The notes beneath the pieces were generated by a model. The model was not told the DNA's origin and did no database searches. It saw only the letters and a list, made by a program, of their open reading frames with translations. A stretch of DNA of 64,000 nucleotides from Cymbomonas tetramitiformis (taxonomy: Eukaryota > Chlorophyta > Pyramimonadophyceae > Pyramimonadales > Pyramimonadaceae), in the NCBI GenBank assembly GCA_001247695.2, contig LGRX02029058.1:23591-87590 (forward strand), read 5' to 3'. The position numbers were made by a program, and so were the translations under genes. The first letter of the stretch is position 1. Each line of letters opens with the position of its first letter. Shown here in pieces: positions 11,250 to 24,500 of this stretch.

Positions 11250-12902
11250 CTTCCTTCTTCCTCATGGCGTACAATAACAAGTCGATGGCATTGTCAGGTT
11301 TTTCAACGAACGCGACCTGCTCTGCAAGCAACTCGTACTGCAGGTCTGAAACTTGATGCCAACGTCTCTGGAATAGAAGACACACTCCCTTCCTTCCTCA
11401 AGCTAGAGAATTAGATCTTCAACCAAGCTAGTCGGAAGTGCTTCAACAGCTTAAGTCCCCTTAGTGGGTGTTTCGGCCATCCATGCGTCTCCCTAGGGAA
11501 GCAGAGTGCCAGGAGCATGAGAGGTGCGTGGGTCGGAAGCGAGTGAAGTTTACTGGCGATTACAAAGAAATCTCCTGCCTCGGTCGATTACCACCCATGA
11601 ATATGCTAAGATATAGACATGTCCACTGGTGATGTCCTTCAACGAAAGCATACCAAGATGCGGGTGGAGAAAAGCAGTATACGACCACTCGGGCCTGACA
11701 AGGTGGAAAGCAGAAGGGCAGCGACGACGCCGCATGTGCAGTTGACTCTAGGGTTCTTCCTGTGTACAGACCACAGATGGGACGAGCGATAGCGTTTTGC
11801 AACGCAACGGATTAGAGTTTAGTAACCACTCAAGAGAACGGCATATGACGCTTTTTCTGAGTTTCTCCCCACTACCTGTACGCTCGTTATGCTGCACAGA
11901 CAGCAAGGCAAGCGTGCAAGTTCTTCGGAACAACCCCTTATTGTACACTAAAACAAGTTGTTTATGAAATGCCTATGCTGAGCGACAGTTTTGAGGACTT
12001 GAACAAGTAAAGCTTGGGCAAGAGCAATACCCAAAAAATCTTATTCAGCCAGGCAAAGGCGCAGATAATGCCACCCCCAAAAAGAAGAAGCGTGCTGCCG
12101 GGACCATACACGAGCAACCCACAACCTGTGAGTTAGACGCCGTCGGAAGTTCGTCATTTGTTTTCCGCTTGACACTCTTTCATATATCAGAGATTCTGAG
12201 CGCTCGCACCTATTCCCGTGCTCTGACGCCGTTTGAAGAACGACATCCTCAAAGGTCGCTTGAAGGCTACAAACTACAGGTAAACTGCTCTGAGCTTTCT
12301 TTTAAGGGGACTCCGTTATAAGTTTGATATTGCGGGATGAAAAGAAGATCTGCAGGGCACTAGGCAAGTTACGTAGTGCCCATATCACTTAGCACCAGAA
12401 AACTTTCTCACCATACTTTTCACAAATCGCGAGTCTCCGTTTGGTAGCACCAGGCTATCCAAGCACAGGGCAAACAAAATACGCTCGTCACAGGTAGCCA
12501 GAGTACAAGAATACAGGAAGGACCTGCTCTCTGAACGCGTTGCCACTTTTGGAACAAAAGGAAAAGGGCCTGCATGAAATGAAAAGGCAGATAAGAGGTG
12601 ACAAGTGCTTACATGTACTTGTTCAAATACATAGAGATGAGGAAGACGAATTCCTCCTGCGGAAATCAGTGGGACATAAGAGCGGCTCTAGGACTGCAAA
12701 ACTGTTGGAAACCTTCATGCTATGATGCTATCATGCTATTCAAGAGAAAACATGGCACTTTTCAATAGAAGGCTTGGAACAGATAGACAGTGGTTACCAC
12801 AACGTCCTCCTCTTCTTCCATCCCACTTACGATAATTCCTCCATCTGTACTGGCCGCATTGAATGGGTTGGCAGCATCCCGCAAAGATGCAGCTGACGCC
12901 AT
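11250..12902 (-). CDS. Tentative spliced gene, unidentified
   Basis: ATG at 12902 in good context (GTCATGG) opens an exon to 12831 with donor GTAAGT (MASAASLRDAANPFNAAST...). Exons 12656-12613 and 12569-12524 follow with strong acceptors and stay in frame (FLISMYLNKY, FREQ). The best exon is 11367-11250, with acceptor TTCTATTCCAG and donor GTAAGT, coding DLQYELLAEQVAFVEKPDNA and then LLLYAMRKKEG. Its phase fits the others. Exons in 11.37-12.52 kb and the 3' end were not resolved. The 43-nt intron at 12570-12612 is very short. The model overlaps an alternative plus-strand gene at 12068-12577; at least one of the two may be wrong. Confidence 0.35.
12068..12577 (+). CDS. Tentative three-exon small protein
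   Basis: Exons 12068-12127 (ATG start, donor GTGAGT), 12193-12279 (donor GTAAAC) and 12494-12577 all end in phase 0 and join to a 76-aa frame ending in TGA. The middle reads ARTYSRALTPFEERHPQRSL and the end RVQEYRKDLLSERVATFG, charged and helical, without a known domain. It is antisense to the tentative gene at 11250-12902 and shares sequence with two of that gene's exons. Confidence 0.35.
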
Positions 12903-14243
12903 GACAGCGACTTTTCTCCTAAGTTAGGAGTTTGTCAGAATACGTATCCACGGATATATTCGATCTGACAAATATTTTCACAAATAAGGCCAAATCCACG
13001 AGTTCAATTTTTCGCCTTGGTAAATACAGCTGAGATAAAGTGAGGAACGGCTTTATGGACCGCAATGTGATTACACTTCTTAGTCGAATCGACTTTGTCG
13101 GCGAACTTTCCTCACAGCGATTCTTCGCGTGGACTGTATGTCGGACTGTTTCTGAGGTTAAGAATCCGCGTTCACGCCCTTCATTGAGGCTTACTTATAG
13201 TAATTTCATTTCAAGTGAATATCGCCATTTTCAGAAAGGAACATGCCATTCATGTTCAAAATTGTTTTGAATGGGCTGTCGTTTTCCATTCAAGAGGCAC
13301 ATGTTGATCATGTGCTCGTCAAATGTCACCCGACAACTGAACGACAGTTGAACAGGCGAGGCGAGCGCGAGGGTTCGGTTCGAAGTCTGAACAACAACAG
13401 TTCAACAGTTGAAAGAGCTCTCTTTGATTGCCTCCTTTCCTAAGTCCGAATCTGCTATAAACCGTTGTGCGATGACGAATGACGATCGATAGAAACCGTG
13501 ACATAATCGCCAAAGCCATACGCCCATACCATACGATAGACATTAGCCAATTAGCAATCCTTAATCCGAATCATCCGAAAATCCGAGAGGACATTTGATA
13601 GATTTATACACATTTTTCATTTTATTGAATAAATTTTATTCATTTATTTGGGGGAAACGTTCGCTCGCCAAAAACAATGAAGGGTCTGAGTTGAACTCCC
13701 TTAGGGTTTCTGAGGGTTTTCGTAAACCTCTTTCTCGCCTTCAAAACCCGCCGTCGATTTCGTGTGGGAAGAACGTTCTTGGCCTGCCTGGCAGTGTTCA
13801 TCTAACTGGTGCTTCTTGGAGCCTTTGTGTGACATGGTAGAGAGATGCTCGTGTGCGTCCCTTAGCAGTGCTGGGGCGCTTTAAAACTCCAACTCGTGAA
13901 CTGAAATCCAAACGAGCGCTGCTCTCCAAGCTAGAGAAGGTCACTTGTAATCTTGTTGCGGCGTTGCGTTAGGGTGTGAAGCCTTCGTCTGTTATTTTTG
14001 TAGTTGAGAAGGGACTTCGGTATTTCTACATCTTGTGGCCCGACGCCTCGCGTCGACCCGTTGAAGAGGCTATTAGCTCCGCTATTCCGCTCCGCTATTC
14101 CGCTCCGCTATTCCGCTCCGCTATTCCGCTCCGCTATTCCGCTCCGCTATTCTGTTGGGAATTGTGCCAAGTCGCCTCAACCCGCTAAAATTTCCGAACA
14201 CCACTGGAAGTTTTGACGGATCCCTCAAACTCTTCTGTCATAA
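12903..14243. other. Intergenic stretch
   Basis: No exon-like stretch supported. Contains short frames only, plus a 13-bp satellite (14075-14152) shortly before the OmpA-like gene. Confidence 0.4.
14075..14152. repeat. 13-bp tandem repeat
   Basis: About six copies of ATTCCGCTCCGCT, about 90 bp upstream of the ATG of the OmpA-like gene. Confidence 0.9.
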
Positions 14244-15351
14244 ATGAGTGCCAAAAAGGCCCAAACGGCTGCACCAATGCCGGCGTCGAATGTGCAGGTT
14301 GCGAAAATTGGCGACACTCCACACGGATATAAAGTTCGCGCATCAGTGCACACTACAGACCTTCCGCGCAGTACCCCAGCCTCAAAGGTTAAGCCGACAG
14401 CCTCAAAATCTAAGCCGAAGGTGAGCAGAGACTTTTGGAGCCCTGCCGAGAAGGGGTGGAAAGTGAGAGAGAGAGAGTGTGTGTGTATCGCACAGCTCCA
14501 TGACATGCTGTTTCGTGCTATTGTCTTTTCACAGACGCTTCCATGGAGTATGAAAACTTCACTTCTAGCCAGAAACTCAGAAGCCTTCCTTTGAGTGCCT
14601 CACTCTGACCTCCACAAACTTGTTCAGAAGCTGCCGTCCGGGTCGAACGTGTATGGCACACTCACTTTCCCGGCATTTTATCTCCAGTTTACTCCGAATA
14701 TTCTTGCTCGCACTTTCGCCTTGCCTCGCTTATGCATTATATTTGTGCATGGTCAACATAGAAGAAGAAAGCAGTTCGGGAGGTTGTCCAGCAAGAGTCC
14801 ATCACAGAGCAGTGCGGGAGATTGGTTCTGGCACTTGAAGGAAGCACTCTTCTCAAAGCTATCTCCTTCGATCGTGGCGGTGTGTCTCCTCTTAACGTAT
14901 TGGCACTTGAAGACAATTGGTGGTACATCCGCGACAATCCGCAATGCCGTATCCTTGTGCGCGGCCACGTAGATCCAGAGGAACCAGTGGCAGACCTCTC
15001 ACTGGTACTAACTCTCACAATTGTTCCCCCCCTGTTGGCCTTTGCCTGTCTTTCAGCAACATATGTACTTGGCAGTGTCCTCCTATATCAGTTGTTGCAC
15101 AGTCGGTGTCATTGTGGAGCAATAAGGGAACTTTCGATTAAGTCAAGTGCGATCTTTGTGGCAAAATTCGGGCATGCCCGAGTAAGTTGGGTTTATTGAG
15201 GATGCAAAGAGCACTGGAGTGCGCGCAGGGGCGAGCTCAAAGTGTTCGAGCCTTTTTTATTCAACGAGGTGTTGAGCCGACAAGACTTATTATTGCGCCC
15301 GGAGACCGGAATGGCCGGCGGGTCGATTTTGTTGTCATTGAGCAACGCTAA
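14244..15351 (+). CDS. OmpA-like peptidoglycan-binding protein
   Basis: Exons 14244-14420, 14762-15004 and 15229-15351 all join in phase 0 to about 180 aa, ending in TAA. Donors are GTGAGC and GTACTA; acceptors end ACATAG and GCGCAG. Residues 1-62 are Lys/Ala/Ser-rich and unstructured. Residues about 80-180 follow the OmpA C-terminal fold: ISFDRGGVSPLN, a helix, RILVRGHVDPEEPV, LSLGRAQSVRAFFIQRGVEP, TRLIIAPGDRNGRRVDFVVI. The two residues that bind diaminopimelate in this family, Asp of GHxD (D130) and Arg of the RA helix (R142), are present; the loop between them is about three residues short. No obvious signal peptide was seen. OmpA-type domains are bacterial, so the introns show an established nuclear copy of transferred or plastid-ancestor origin. 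An extra exon between 14421 and 14761 cannot be excluded. Confidence 0.8.
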
Positions 15352-15546
15352 GAATGCAAGCGACCTTCTGGTACGCCGCCTTCTGGTTCCAGCGGGACAC
15401 CGCGTAATTAAAAGATACAAGCTTTTGGTCACCGTTCATGTTTGCTAGATCTTTCTATGATGGAGTCATCACTATCGAATCACAATAGACAATGATTATT
15501 CAGAAACATAACATACCAATACACTATATATGTGAGGACACAACGT

Positions 15547-18500
15547 TTACAGGTTGTGGCGTATGAATGCTTGTGCTGCCGATTGATGAAGGAAGCAGTG
15601 CCGTTTCACCAATTTCTGCAAATACCCGCAGCACGTCCAGTTTTTCAGCCTCAGGTTTTTTTTTCAGTGACTACCACTGAGCTTATGCATCAACACATAA
15701 CCAGGAACTGCATTGTTTCACTGCATCGTGGGTTGCAAAAAACGAATGCGGAATCGCCGATCAGCACGTCAATGCAACTCTTGACCAAGTCCTGCAAAAG
15801 CAACTCATAAGAGCATACAGCCATAAAGTGAAATAGCTACCTGGACGTCTGGAGAGTAGCCTCCACCAACATAAGCTGCAACCGGAATCCCTATTCCAAG
15901 ACAGGTGTCAAGAACCTGCATCTTCCCAGCAGTGTGCCGTGAGCCTTGAGTCGCCGTCATGTTCCGAGTGGTATTGCGTTTTTGTGGTGTAATGATTGCG
16001 AGGCACCGAAGGCAAGCCAACACGGTATATAGGCATGATGGCTTCTTGAGTCAGCGTGAGTCACAGTGACGCATCAGCGCTGGGCATGACGGCTTCTTGG
16101 GTCAGCGTGAGTCACAGTGACGCATCAGCGCGCGGCATGACGGCTTCTTGGGTCAGCGTGAGTCACAGCGACGCATCAGCTGGGCATGATGGCTTCTTGG
16201 GTCAGCGTGAGTCACAGCGCGCCATCAGCGCTGGGCATGGCTGCTTGGGTCAGCGTGAGTCACAGTGACGCTATCAGCGCTGAGCATGACGGCTTCTTGG
16301 GTCAGCGTGGAGTCACAGCGGCGCATCCGCGCTGGGCATGACGGCTTCTTGGGTCAGCGTGAGTCACAGCGGCGCATCAGCGCTGCATGACGGCTTCTTG
16401 GGTCAGTGTGAGTTCTTGGGTCGCGTGAGTCACAGTGCGCATCGGCACGAGAGCATAGCGGCTTCTTGGGTCAGCGTGAGTCACAGTGACGCATCAGCGC
16501 TGGGCATGACGGCTTCTTGGGTCGCGCGTGAGTCACAGTGGCGCTATCAGCACGAGGCGGAAGGCTGGCAGGTCAGCGTGAGTCATGTGATGCACCAGCC
16601 TGACCCATCATGAAGCCGTGAGTCAGCGTAAGTCACAATGGCACATCAGCACGAGGCATGATGGCTTGCTGAATCGTGGGGTCACGGCGAGCATGAGCTC
16701 GCTGAATCAATGGGGTCACGGCGAGGCATGAAGGCTTGCTGAATGAATAGGGTCACGGCGAGGCATAGAGGCTTGCTGAATCAATGGGGCCACGGCGAGG
16801 CATGAAGGCTTGCTGAATCAATGGGGTCACGGCGAGGCATGAAGGCTCGCTGAATCAATGGGGTCGCGGCGAGGCATGAAGGCTCGCTGAATCAATGGGG
16901 TCACGGCGAGGCATGAAGGCTCGCTGAATCAATGGGGTCACGGCGAGGCATGAAGGCTCGCTGAATCAATGGGGCCACGGCGAGGCATGAAGGCTTGCTG
17001 AATCAATGGGGCCACGGCGAGGCATGAAGGCTTGCTGAATCAATGGGGCCACGGCGAGGCATGAAGGCTTCCTGGAATCAGCATATAGTTCTCGAAAATA
17101 TTAAGTTCTCTCGTCCGAACGTGAGAGATGGTGTTGCACATCGTCCGCTCTTGGTTTACTGGTGCATTGGCAAGCTGTCAACACTTGCTTTTGTGAGTGC
17201 TTAATCCGGCCAAACTAGGACCTCATTATTGCGGACCTCAACCATACATGAACCCCTATTGATAATACCAGACAAAGATGCACCGTAGCTGATCCATACC
17301 TGGAATCAAGTTTGCAAAGAAAGCAAGTCGTACCCACTTGCCAATTGCCGTAAGCTCCCACAGGTTAAGTTTTTCAGCCAGGCAGTCAGAATATTGAGAA
17401 ACACCGGGCCGGAACATTGTCTCGTGCGTGAGTCGTGGAACACCTGTTTTTCGCGCTGCTTTAGCCCCTCATCTGTCAGTGCCAATCGTCCCTAAATTCA
17501 AAACGCCCCCACGAACAAAGATTTTCAATCACGTGTTCTTCTCCGTCACTTCCACTTCCGTGAATTGATCTAATCAAACCACCACTGACATGTGTGAGCA
17601 ACATGGATCAGTATTCACATTATTCACAGCGTGCAGTCTTGCCAATCGGTCAATGAGCACAAGGTAAACCCCCATGTATGCCCGTCAATACCAAAGGAAG
17701 TCGACAAAGCGCGTATCCTATTAAAGTTAGTCATATTTTATTCCTCAATATAGTATCAAAGAGAATATAGTATAAGCCGTAAGAGACATGCAACGTACCA
17801 AGGAGTCGTCCTCATGGGGATCTACGCCCTGATACGATGACACAATGCACCCAAAGCACATTAAGAAAACTCGAAAAGGACTCATGTGATGACACATGGC
17901 CGCATACAATACCATAAAAGTCTCCTAAAGTATCATGACCATAGCAAAAACTGCCCGGAAATTGAGTACGACATACAAGACGACACAATCCATATCACAC
18001 AAGCTCGATATCTGTGAAGAATTTGCCTACTTAAGAACAGGAAGGTAAGAACAAGGATCACAATGCCTCACCGCATCATACAAAACAAGTTGTGGTCTAA
18101 ACTCTGCGAGCACAGCTGGCAAAATTTCGCCAAGCTGCCTTAGGTATTCCTTATCCCCTGGGACTCCCAACGCCATCCGGTAACACGATTAAATGACACA
18201 CATGGTGCAACCAAGTAAAATCTTAATCAAAATTGACTCAAGCCCATGTCAATAGTTCCAAAGCTCGGCCAGGAAAATGTCTAGATGTGCTTCGTTGTTA
18301 GGAGGGCCGGAAGACATAGTGCTTTTGATGGCACAAGTTGCTGATGGACGATACATAGATGCACACAAATTAGGCAGGCCACCTGAGCACATTCTCCAAC
18401 CTTACGGGTGTGACAACTCAGGTTCACGGCTAATCGCACATAGATCAACAACGACACAAAAATACGCAAAGGGTGCAACAAAGTATACACGCATTGATCC

Positions 18501-21500
18501 GCACTGGAGGCGCGCCAACCGAAACCAGCCCACCACCATGCTGGTGGATGATATGAGCATACAGGAGCAAGGCGTGCCAAGATACCACATATATGCACTG
18601 TAAGAAAAAGAGCATGGATGCCCAATAGCATGATCCACAGGCACAAATCACTCCCGAGCACGCAGCATCGTGTACCAGCACCCGGGCCACGGAGTACGCA
18701 TGTCCCCGTGGCACGCGGAATGTGCATAGCAACTATTGCCATCATGGATAATGTCGGGTCGCAGAAACCAATTGCGGACACCGAGGTGGTTCCCGCACAA
18801 ATCAAGGGGAGACACAAAGTGTGGCTATCACCACCCTCTGCCTCTCGATGTGCCGTGTTCCTCAGGAGGCAGTGCCCGCCAGAAAGGTACCACAGGGACA
18901 ACCACAATTCACCACATACCTCCAGCAGGCCGTTGTCCCCGTTCACAACAAGGCCAATACACCCCACATTAGCATGCAAACACACAGCTTCCGAAGATTA
19001 GGGTCTTGGGTAGCACAAGGGTGACCCACCTCGACTCAACACCTGAGTGTCGATGACGTGCTGGTGGATGTGGATGCGCCTCTATCGCCGAGCTCAGAGC
19101 AGGATGATTGCGCGTTGATTTGAAGACGTGATTGGGGCAGGATTGCGGAGGTGCTGGAGGGATTGGCCGCACGGGGCTTGGGCACGGTGGCGGCCCATGG
19201 CAGGATGGGTTAGGGAACGAGGGAGTGGCCGGATGGTGGCGCGGCTTCAGGGCACGTGCAGGCTATGGAGGAGGGTTCGGCGCCGTCCGATATACATAGC
19301 AAAGACATCTCATGCGGGGGATACGGCGGCACTTGACAATAGTGGGCGTTTACTGCAGGCCTGCCAGGGGCGCCACCTAGTCTCTCGGATGTGTAACCGA
19401 TTGTCCGTGGCTAGTAATTTCAGCTTTAGTTAGTGGTTGGTGTAGTTGGTGAACGGGCGGCCAACTACAAGCAGTGTGTGAAGTGGTTTGATCCTGCGAG
19501 TTTCGCGAGTGCGGATTCCTCTTTATATGGTGCGAGATCCGTCACTAGAGAAAGTTGAAACCCACTATGATACATACCATCATAGGTGGGCGGCGGAACG
19601 GGGATGAGGGGGCAGGCCACGATTGAAGGGAGCCCACGGGTGACCTTCGAGGGGCTTTGGGAGTACCTCATCTGAGGGGATCTCGGCGGATGAGGGTACG
19701 ACCAGCTATTACTCGGCATCTACTCAGAGCCCGAGCGTTGAGGACTGCTGGATTACCACAGATCAATTCCTGACACCGAGCTCAGAGCGGAAGGTTGCGC
19801 AGACCTGATCAGGACGGGATTGCGCAGGCATCGGAGGGGTTCACAAAGGAGTCTCGGGTGGCCGGGGCACGGGGCTTCGATGGGGTGGCCGCACGGGGCT
19901 TCGATGGGGTGGCACGGGGCACGGGGCTTCGATGGGGTGGCAGCACGGGGCTTCGATGGGGTGGCCGCGGGGCTTCGATGGGGTGGCGCACGGGGCTTCG
20001 ATGGGATGGCCGCACGGGGCTTCGATGGGGTGGCCGCACGGGGCTTCGATGGGGTGGCCGCACGGGGCTTCGATGGGGTGGCAGCACGGGGCTTCGATGG
20101 GGTGGCCGCACGGGGCTTCGATGGGGTGGCCGCCTGTGCGCATGGCGGAGTAGACGAGGGGAATGAGGGTAGTACGGCTTCGAGGCACATGCAGGGTGTG
20201 CGGGGGCGTTGGGCGCCATACGGTGGACCTCGCAAAGTCCTAACGGGGTGTCGGGGGCGTGGCAAACTTGACGGGATTGGGGGTGCCCTTTCCGCAGGCG
20301 TCTCCCGCAGGCCTGTCAGTCTCTCAGATGCATAAGTGAGTGGGGTTAGCAGCAACCTCTATGGGCGAATTAGGGTGACGGTGGCTCGTCTTATCACCTG
20401 AGTGTCCAGGATATCTGGGCAGAGGGAAATTACCTCGTATCGCCGGGCCCAGAGCACGGTGTCTGGACACAGGAGCAGAGTGAGACCTCACCAGAGCAGG
20501 CAATGTCTTTGGCTGAGGAAGGGGTGACCATTTTGATGGCAGCAGGCGAGCGGATGGCTCAGCTTCTTAAAGGGGCTGTTGGCACGCTATTGAGCGAGGT
20601 TCTGGTAGAGGGCATGGGGACCCAACCTGCAAGGCCCAGGGGCCCAACCTGCAATGATGACCACTTACACCAGCTTGCACGGCAACATATCAACTTCCTT
20701 GCCCACGATGCCCGTGCCGGAACTAACAATGACGAGCAATTTTCGGATAGGTGATGACCGGCTGGTGAACTATCGGCCACAGGGAGAGCTCGGGGCGGCA
20801 TATGCACAGTGGCATATGCGGGGATGAGACGCCAAATAGGATCAGTGTAGAACAACAGTTGCAGTGCAATGGTGGAGCACATTACTCAAGACTGCAGCGT
20901 GCCCAGCGGTTGGGTGTCCAACGCCAAGGCTTCAGCCCCATAGAGTTGGTGTTGGGGGTAGGGGGATAGCAGCTGCCCGGTGGCGGGGGTGCAAGATCAG
21001 AAGGAAGCAATTTGCTCTATCATTCCCAGGGCCTTGGGACGACCCTTTGGGACAATGGACAGCGGTGGGTGGACAAGCTCTCTTGAGACCAGGCGTTTGG
21101 GCACGCAGAGAGCAGGGTGGTGGTTCTGAGCGCAGGCTTGGTGGTGGGGAGATGGCTTGGGCAGCTCAGGGGGTAGAGGTGAACCGGCTTTAGTGTGCAG
21201 AGTGCAGCCGTAGAGGCACTCAGGCGGCCCAGTGAGGCTTAGGGGATTTCTATCTCCAATAATAAGCTCTGCATATCCGGAAAAGTATCCCGAAATGTGT
21301 GCTGCATCCTTCGATCCCCGGCATGCATGCGCACATTGTGCAGCCGACCTTCTGTGGCAATATAGTGACAACCACCAGAAGTCTGGGGAATGTGACGGGG
21401 GCTGGCTGGCTAGCACCATGACTTCTGGGCACATGTAGGAGATGGCAGTGGCGGTGGACGCGGACATGGCGAGGCCACATCCTGCGGAGGGCACGGGGAG

Positions 21501-24500
21501 ACTCGGCGGCTGTGGGGACGGCCTTCCCTCACACGACCCTTGTCCGCATGGCAAGGGCGCCACCTAGACTCTCACATGCAGTAGGGAGACCGGGCGAGCT
21601 GGAACCCTACGCGGCTCAGATTCCACATGCCAAGTAAGCTCGGCAACAGTGGTTCATGCATGCCAACTACTAGTTAGGAAGCTGTGATAGTAAGGTGGAG
21701 TGATTGGTCCATCGACCAGGGTACGGCGGCAAGCTTCCTTGGATGGATATCACCGTGCCTGTTCTACTTCAATCGCAATGTTCCCGTAATGTTACCAAGG
21801 AAGTCGAATTTCGGTCTAGCACACACACGAACATGATGCTGGGCAGGAGCAAGTGCGCATCATCTCACCCGTGCCTGCAGGCAAGGCCACATCCAGGTCG
21901 CTCTTCTGCAAGACCAGCAGATCCCAATCCATTGCCCTCACAATTCGGAGCCACGTGAACGATGGATCCTTACACCATCAGTGGCGACTTATCTGCGCAC
22001 ATCATCACCAATGCAAAAATGCAACTATCAAGGAATTTCCCCGCACTTGCTTTCTGTGCGGGAAGTTGTCTTGGCAGTGCACGCTGACAGTGAACACTCG
22101 CGGTTCACTTGAAAATAGTGCAGCGGTCCCATCGCCCTGCGATACAAACGACACATGCTCCCTCCTCGCCTTCGATTGGTACACTTTGCAATCCCATACA
22201 GCCCGTGTCAGCAAAAGATGCTCTTGGAGCTGGGTGTCAGTTGTTGGTGATGCTTCGAAGATGCACATACATGTCATGGATTGTGGGCTTGTCATCATAT
22301 GTCTTCCCTCGACCGTATGCGCCAAATTCAAGCCACTTCGTTCATTCCGTAATTGAGATCATCGCCGTTGAATGATTAGAAATCCTTTCCTCTCGTCCGG
22401 AGACGCCGCGGTCCTAAATGATTGCAAAGTGCAAAGGTGTTCAAATGCTTTATACAAACCCTAAACCCCTAAAAATATGGTGTGCCAAAGGAGTCGGTCC
22501 AAGGATAAGCACACATACGCAAATGGGATCGAACCTGGTGGACATCGAGGTCGAGTATTAGAATTCTGTCGAGGGCACCTCGCTCGAGCAGAGCAGCTGC
22601 GGTAACCTGCCGGCCCCGTCCACTTTAAATCCTCAAGCCATCTCTAGTCGGGCCTCGACATCATGATCACAAGCCGCAGATGCTAGTGGTGATACAACGT
22701 ATGCGCAACCTATCATCAACAAGCAACACATGCACCGGGTAAAAAATAACTATGTGAGGTCGATACCGCCAAATCATTGAGAATGCAAAAGCCCGAGCCA
22801 AAGTCGTAGAAAGCATGATGGGTGCCTGTAGCATAGACACGCGTGTGCCGCACACTTCCCCATTATCCCACCACCCTTGTGCGGAATTGAACCCACCCTT
22901 ACAGCCTCTCATCCATCCGCCCTATCGCACGAGCTGCTGCACGCTTTCATCACGCTAGTTGCCCCACTATGTCGTATGCCTCTTTCCACCGCAAATGGCA
23001 TACCCCCACTATGTAAATTCCCCCCTACTCCCTTTGCATCATATGGCTCCTTCCACGTATCTACGACAAGCAAACCCCTCCTTCTGCCCCAACGACATAT
23101 TCCACCTGCCTTTGCAAACACCATAACTCTCCTACTGCCCCAACGCCACGTTCTTCCAACTGCCCCAGTATCGTATGCCTCCTTCCACCACGGTTGACGC
23201 ATCCTGTCTAGTGTCCCACCGACATATTCCTCTTTCCACCACAAATGCCATACCCCTCCTATTGCCCCAAGACCATATTGCTGCTTCCACCGCAAACGCC
23301 ACATCCATCCTGCCACCTCAATATCGTTTAATTCACATGATATCGTAAATGGCATAGCCATACTACAACCACGAGACAAAAAAGATCCTACTGCCGTGGC
23401 GTTGCAACTATCTTGCGGAAAAGCCTCACGTGCACCCTTCCGCTGCAACCATCACCTTCGCGAGCTTCTTTCATCCTACGCACACGGTTCAACCTTTCGC
23501 CTCAAAGCTCCTTATACTGGCCGTGAACGCCATCAACTAATTATTACAACAAGTGCGTTCAGCACAGAAAAGTTCAGTGCCTATGTTCGCTACTTTTGTG
23601 AGGCAGCAAAAGAATGGGAAACTCGTATTGGTCGGGTGTGCACCTCCTGCAGTGTTGCAGGCAAGGCCGTGCTGCAGTGCTAGCTCGGCCGTGAGCAACG
23701 TCCCAGCCACCTCAGCAAGGGTGCGTCTTACCAGCGCCTTCCTTCCGTCATATGTCACCCGTCGCCCAAGCAAGTGAGCGGATGCGCTGCATTGCAGCGA
23801 CGAACTACGAGCTAGGAACAAAGGAAAGTCGCCACGAGGGCGTCAACACAAACGCTTAGCGACTCTGACAGCCATCCGGCAACCATGACAACCGCCTGTA
23901 CCCGATATCAGCTCGCACCAAACGCTTGCAAGCAAGTAAAGCCAGCCAACAGAGCGATCCTCGCCCGCATTGGTCAAAATGGATGCAGCTTTTGCTCGCA
24001 GCATGTGCACCAAGGTACGAACCCAAGCTCCAGAGGGTCGGCAAGCGCGAGTAGCATTCGGCTCACCTCACTCCATGGAAGGCCTATACGTCGCTGCACA
24101 GAAGCATCTAGCGTACCCTGCAGGACCAGTCAGCAACCTTTTATAGGTTACGAGTTTCCACATGTACCAATGTGAACAGCGTCACACATGGCGGCACATA
24201 GCTGTACGCGGGGAAAATCCCGTGTCCCACACATCTAGTTGCCAAACGCTTCGGAGACCATGGCATGTCTACCCGATCTGGGCGTAGTACCTTCAAAGGA
24301 GGCGTAGAGTTTATGCAAAGGTGAAGGTATTGCTCCAAGGCCTTGCAATGCCCCGTGCCTACCTGGCGGAAAGCCTCGACGTAGTCCGGGCAGTGTACGA
24401 GCTCGAGCAGCCGCTTGTCGGGGAACGCGGCGGGAGTGTGCACCTGCTCGACACGAGAGCCTGTGACACGAGCGCAGGGACAAGAAGCACGCGAATGGGG

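Noticed and set aside
15700..15791. Alternative last exon of the deacetylase (DLVKSCIDVLIG)
   Set aside because: Has a good acceptor, but the exon at 15615-15547 gives the family ending LVKRHCFLHQ in the right phase.
16041..17075. Regular repeats that could suggest a CRISPR array
   Set aside because: Units are head-to-tail minisatellites without unique spacers, in an intron of a eukaryotic gene.
18281..18985. 234-codon minus-strand frame
   Set aside because: Lies in a deacetylase intron, has no domain, and overlaps equally open frames on the other strand.
19753..20355. 200-codon and overlapping frames on both strands (repeats such as GASMGWP and TPSKPRA)
   Set aside because: Products of the 24-bp minisatellite in a deacetylase intron; open in several frames at once.
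22005..22331. 108-codon minus-strand frame as a single ORF gene
   Set aside because: Only 22136-22047 is coding (deacetylase exon); the rest is intron.
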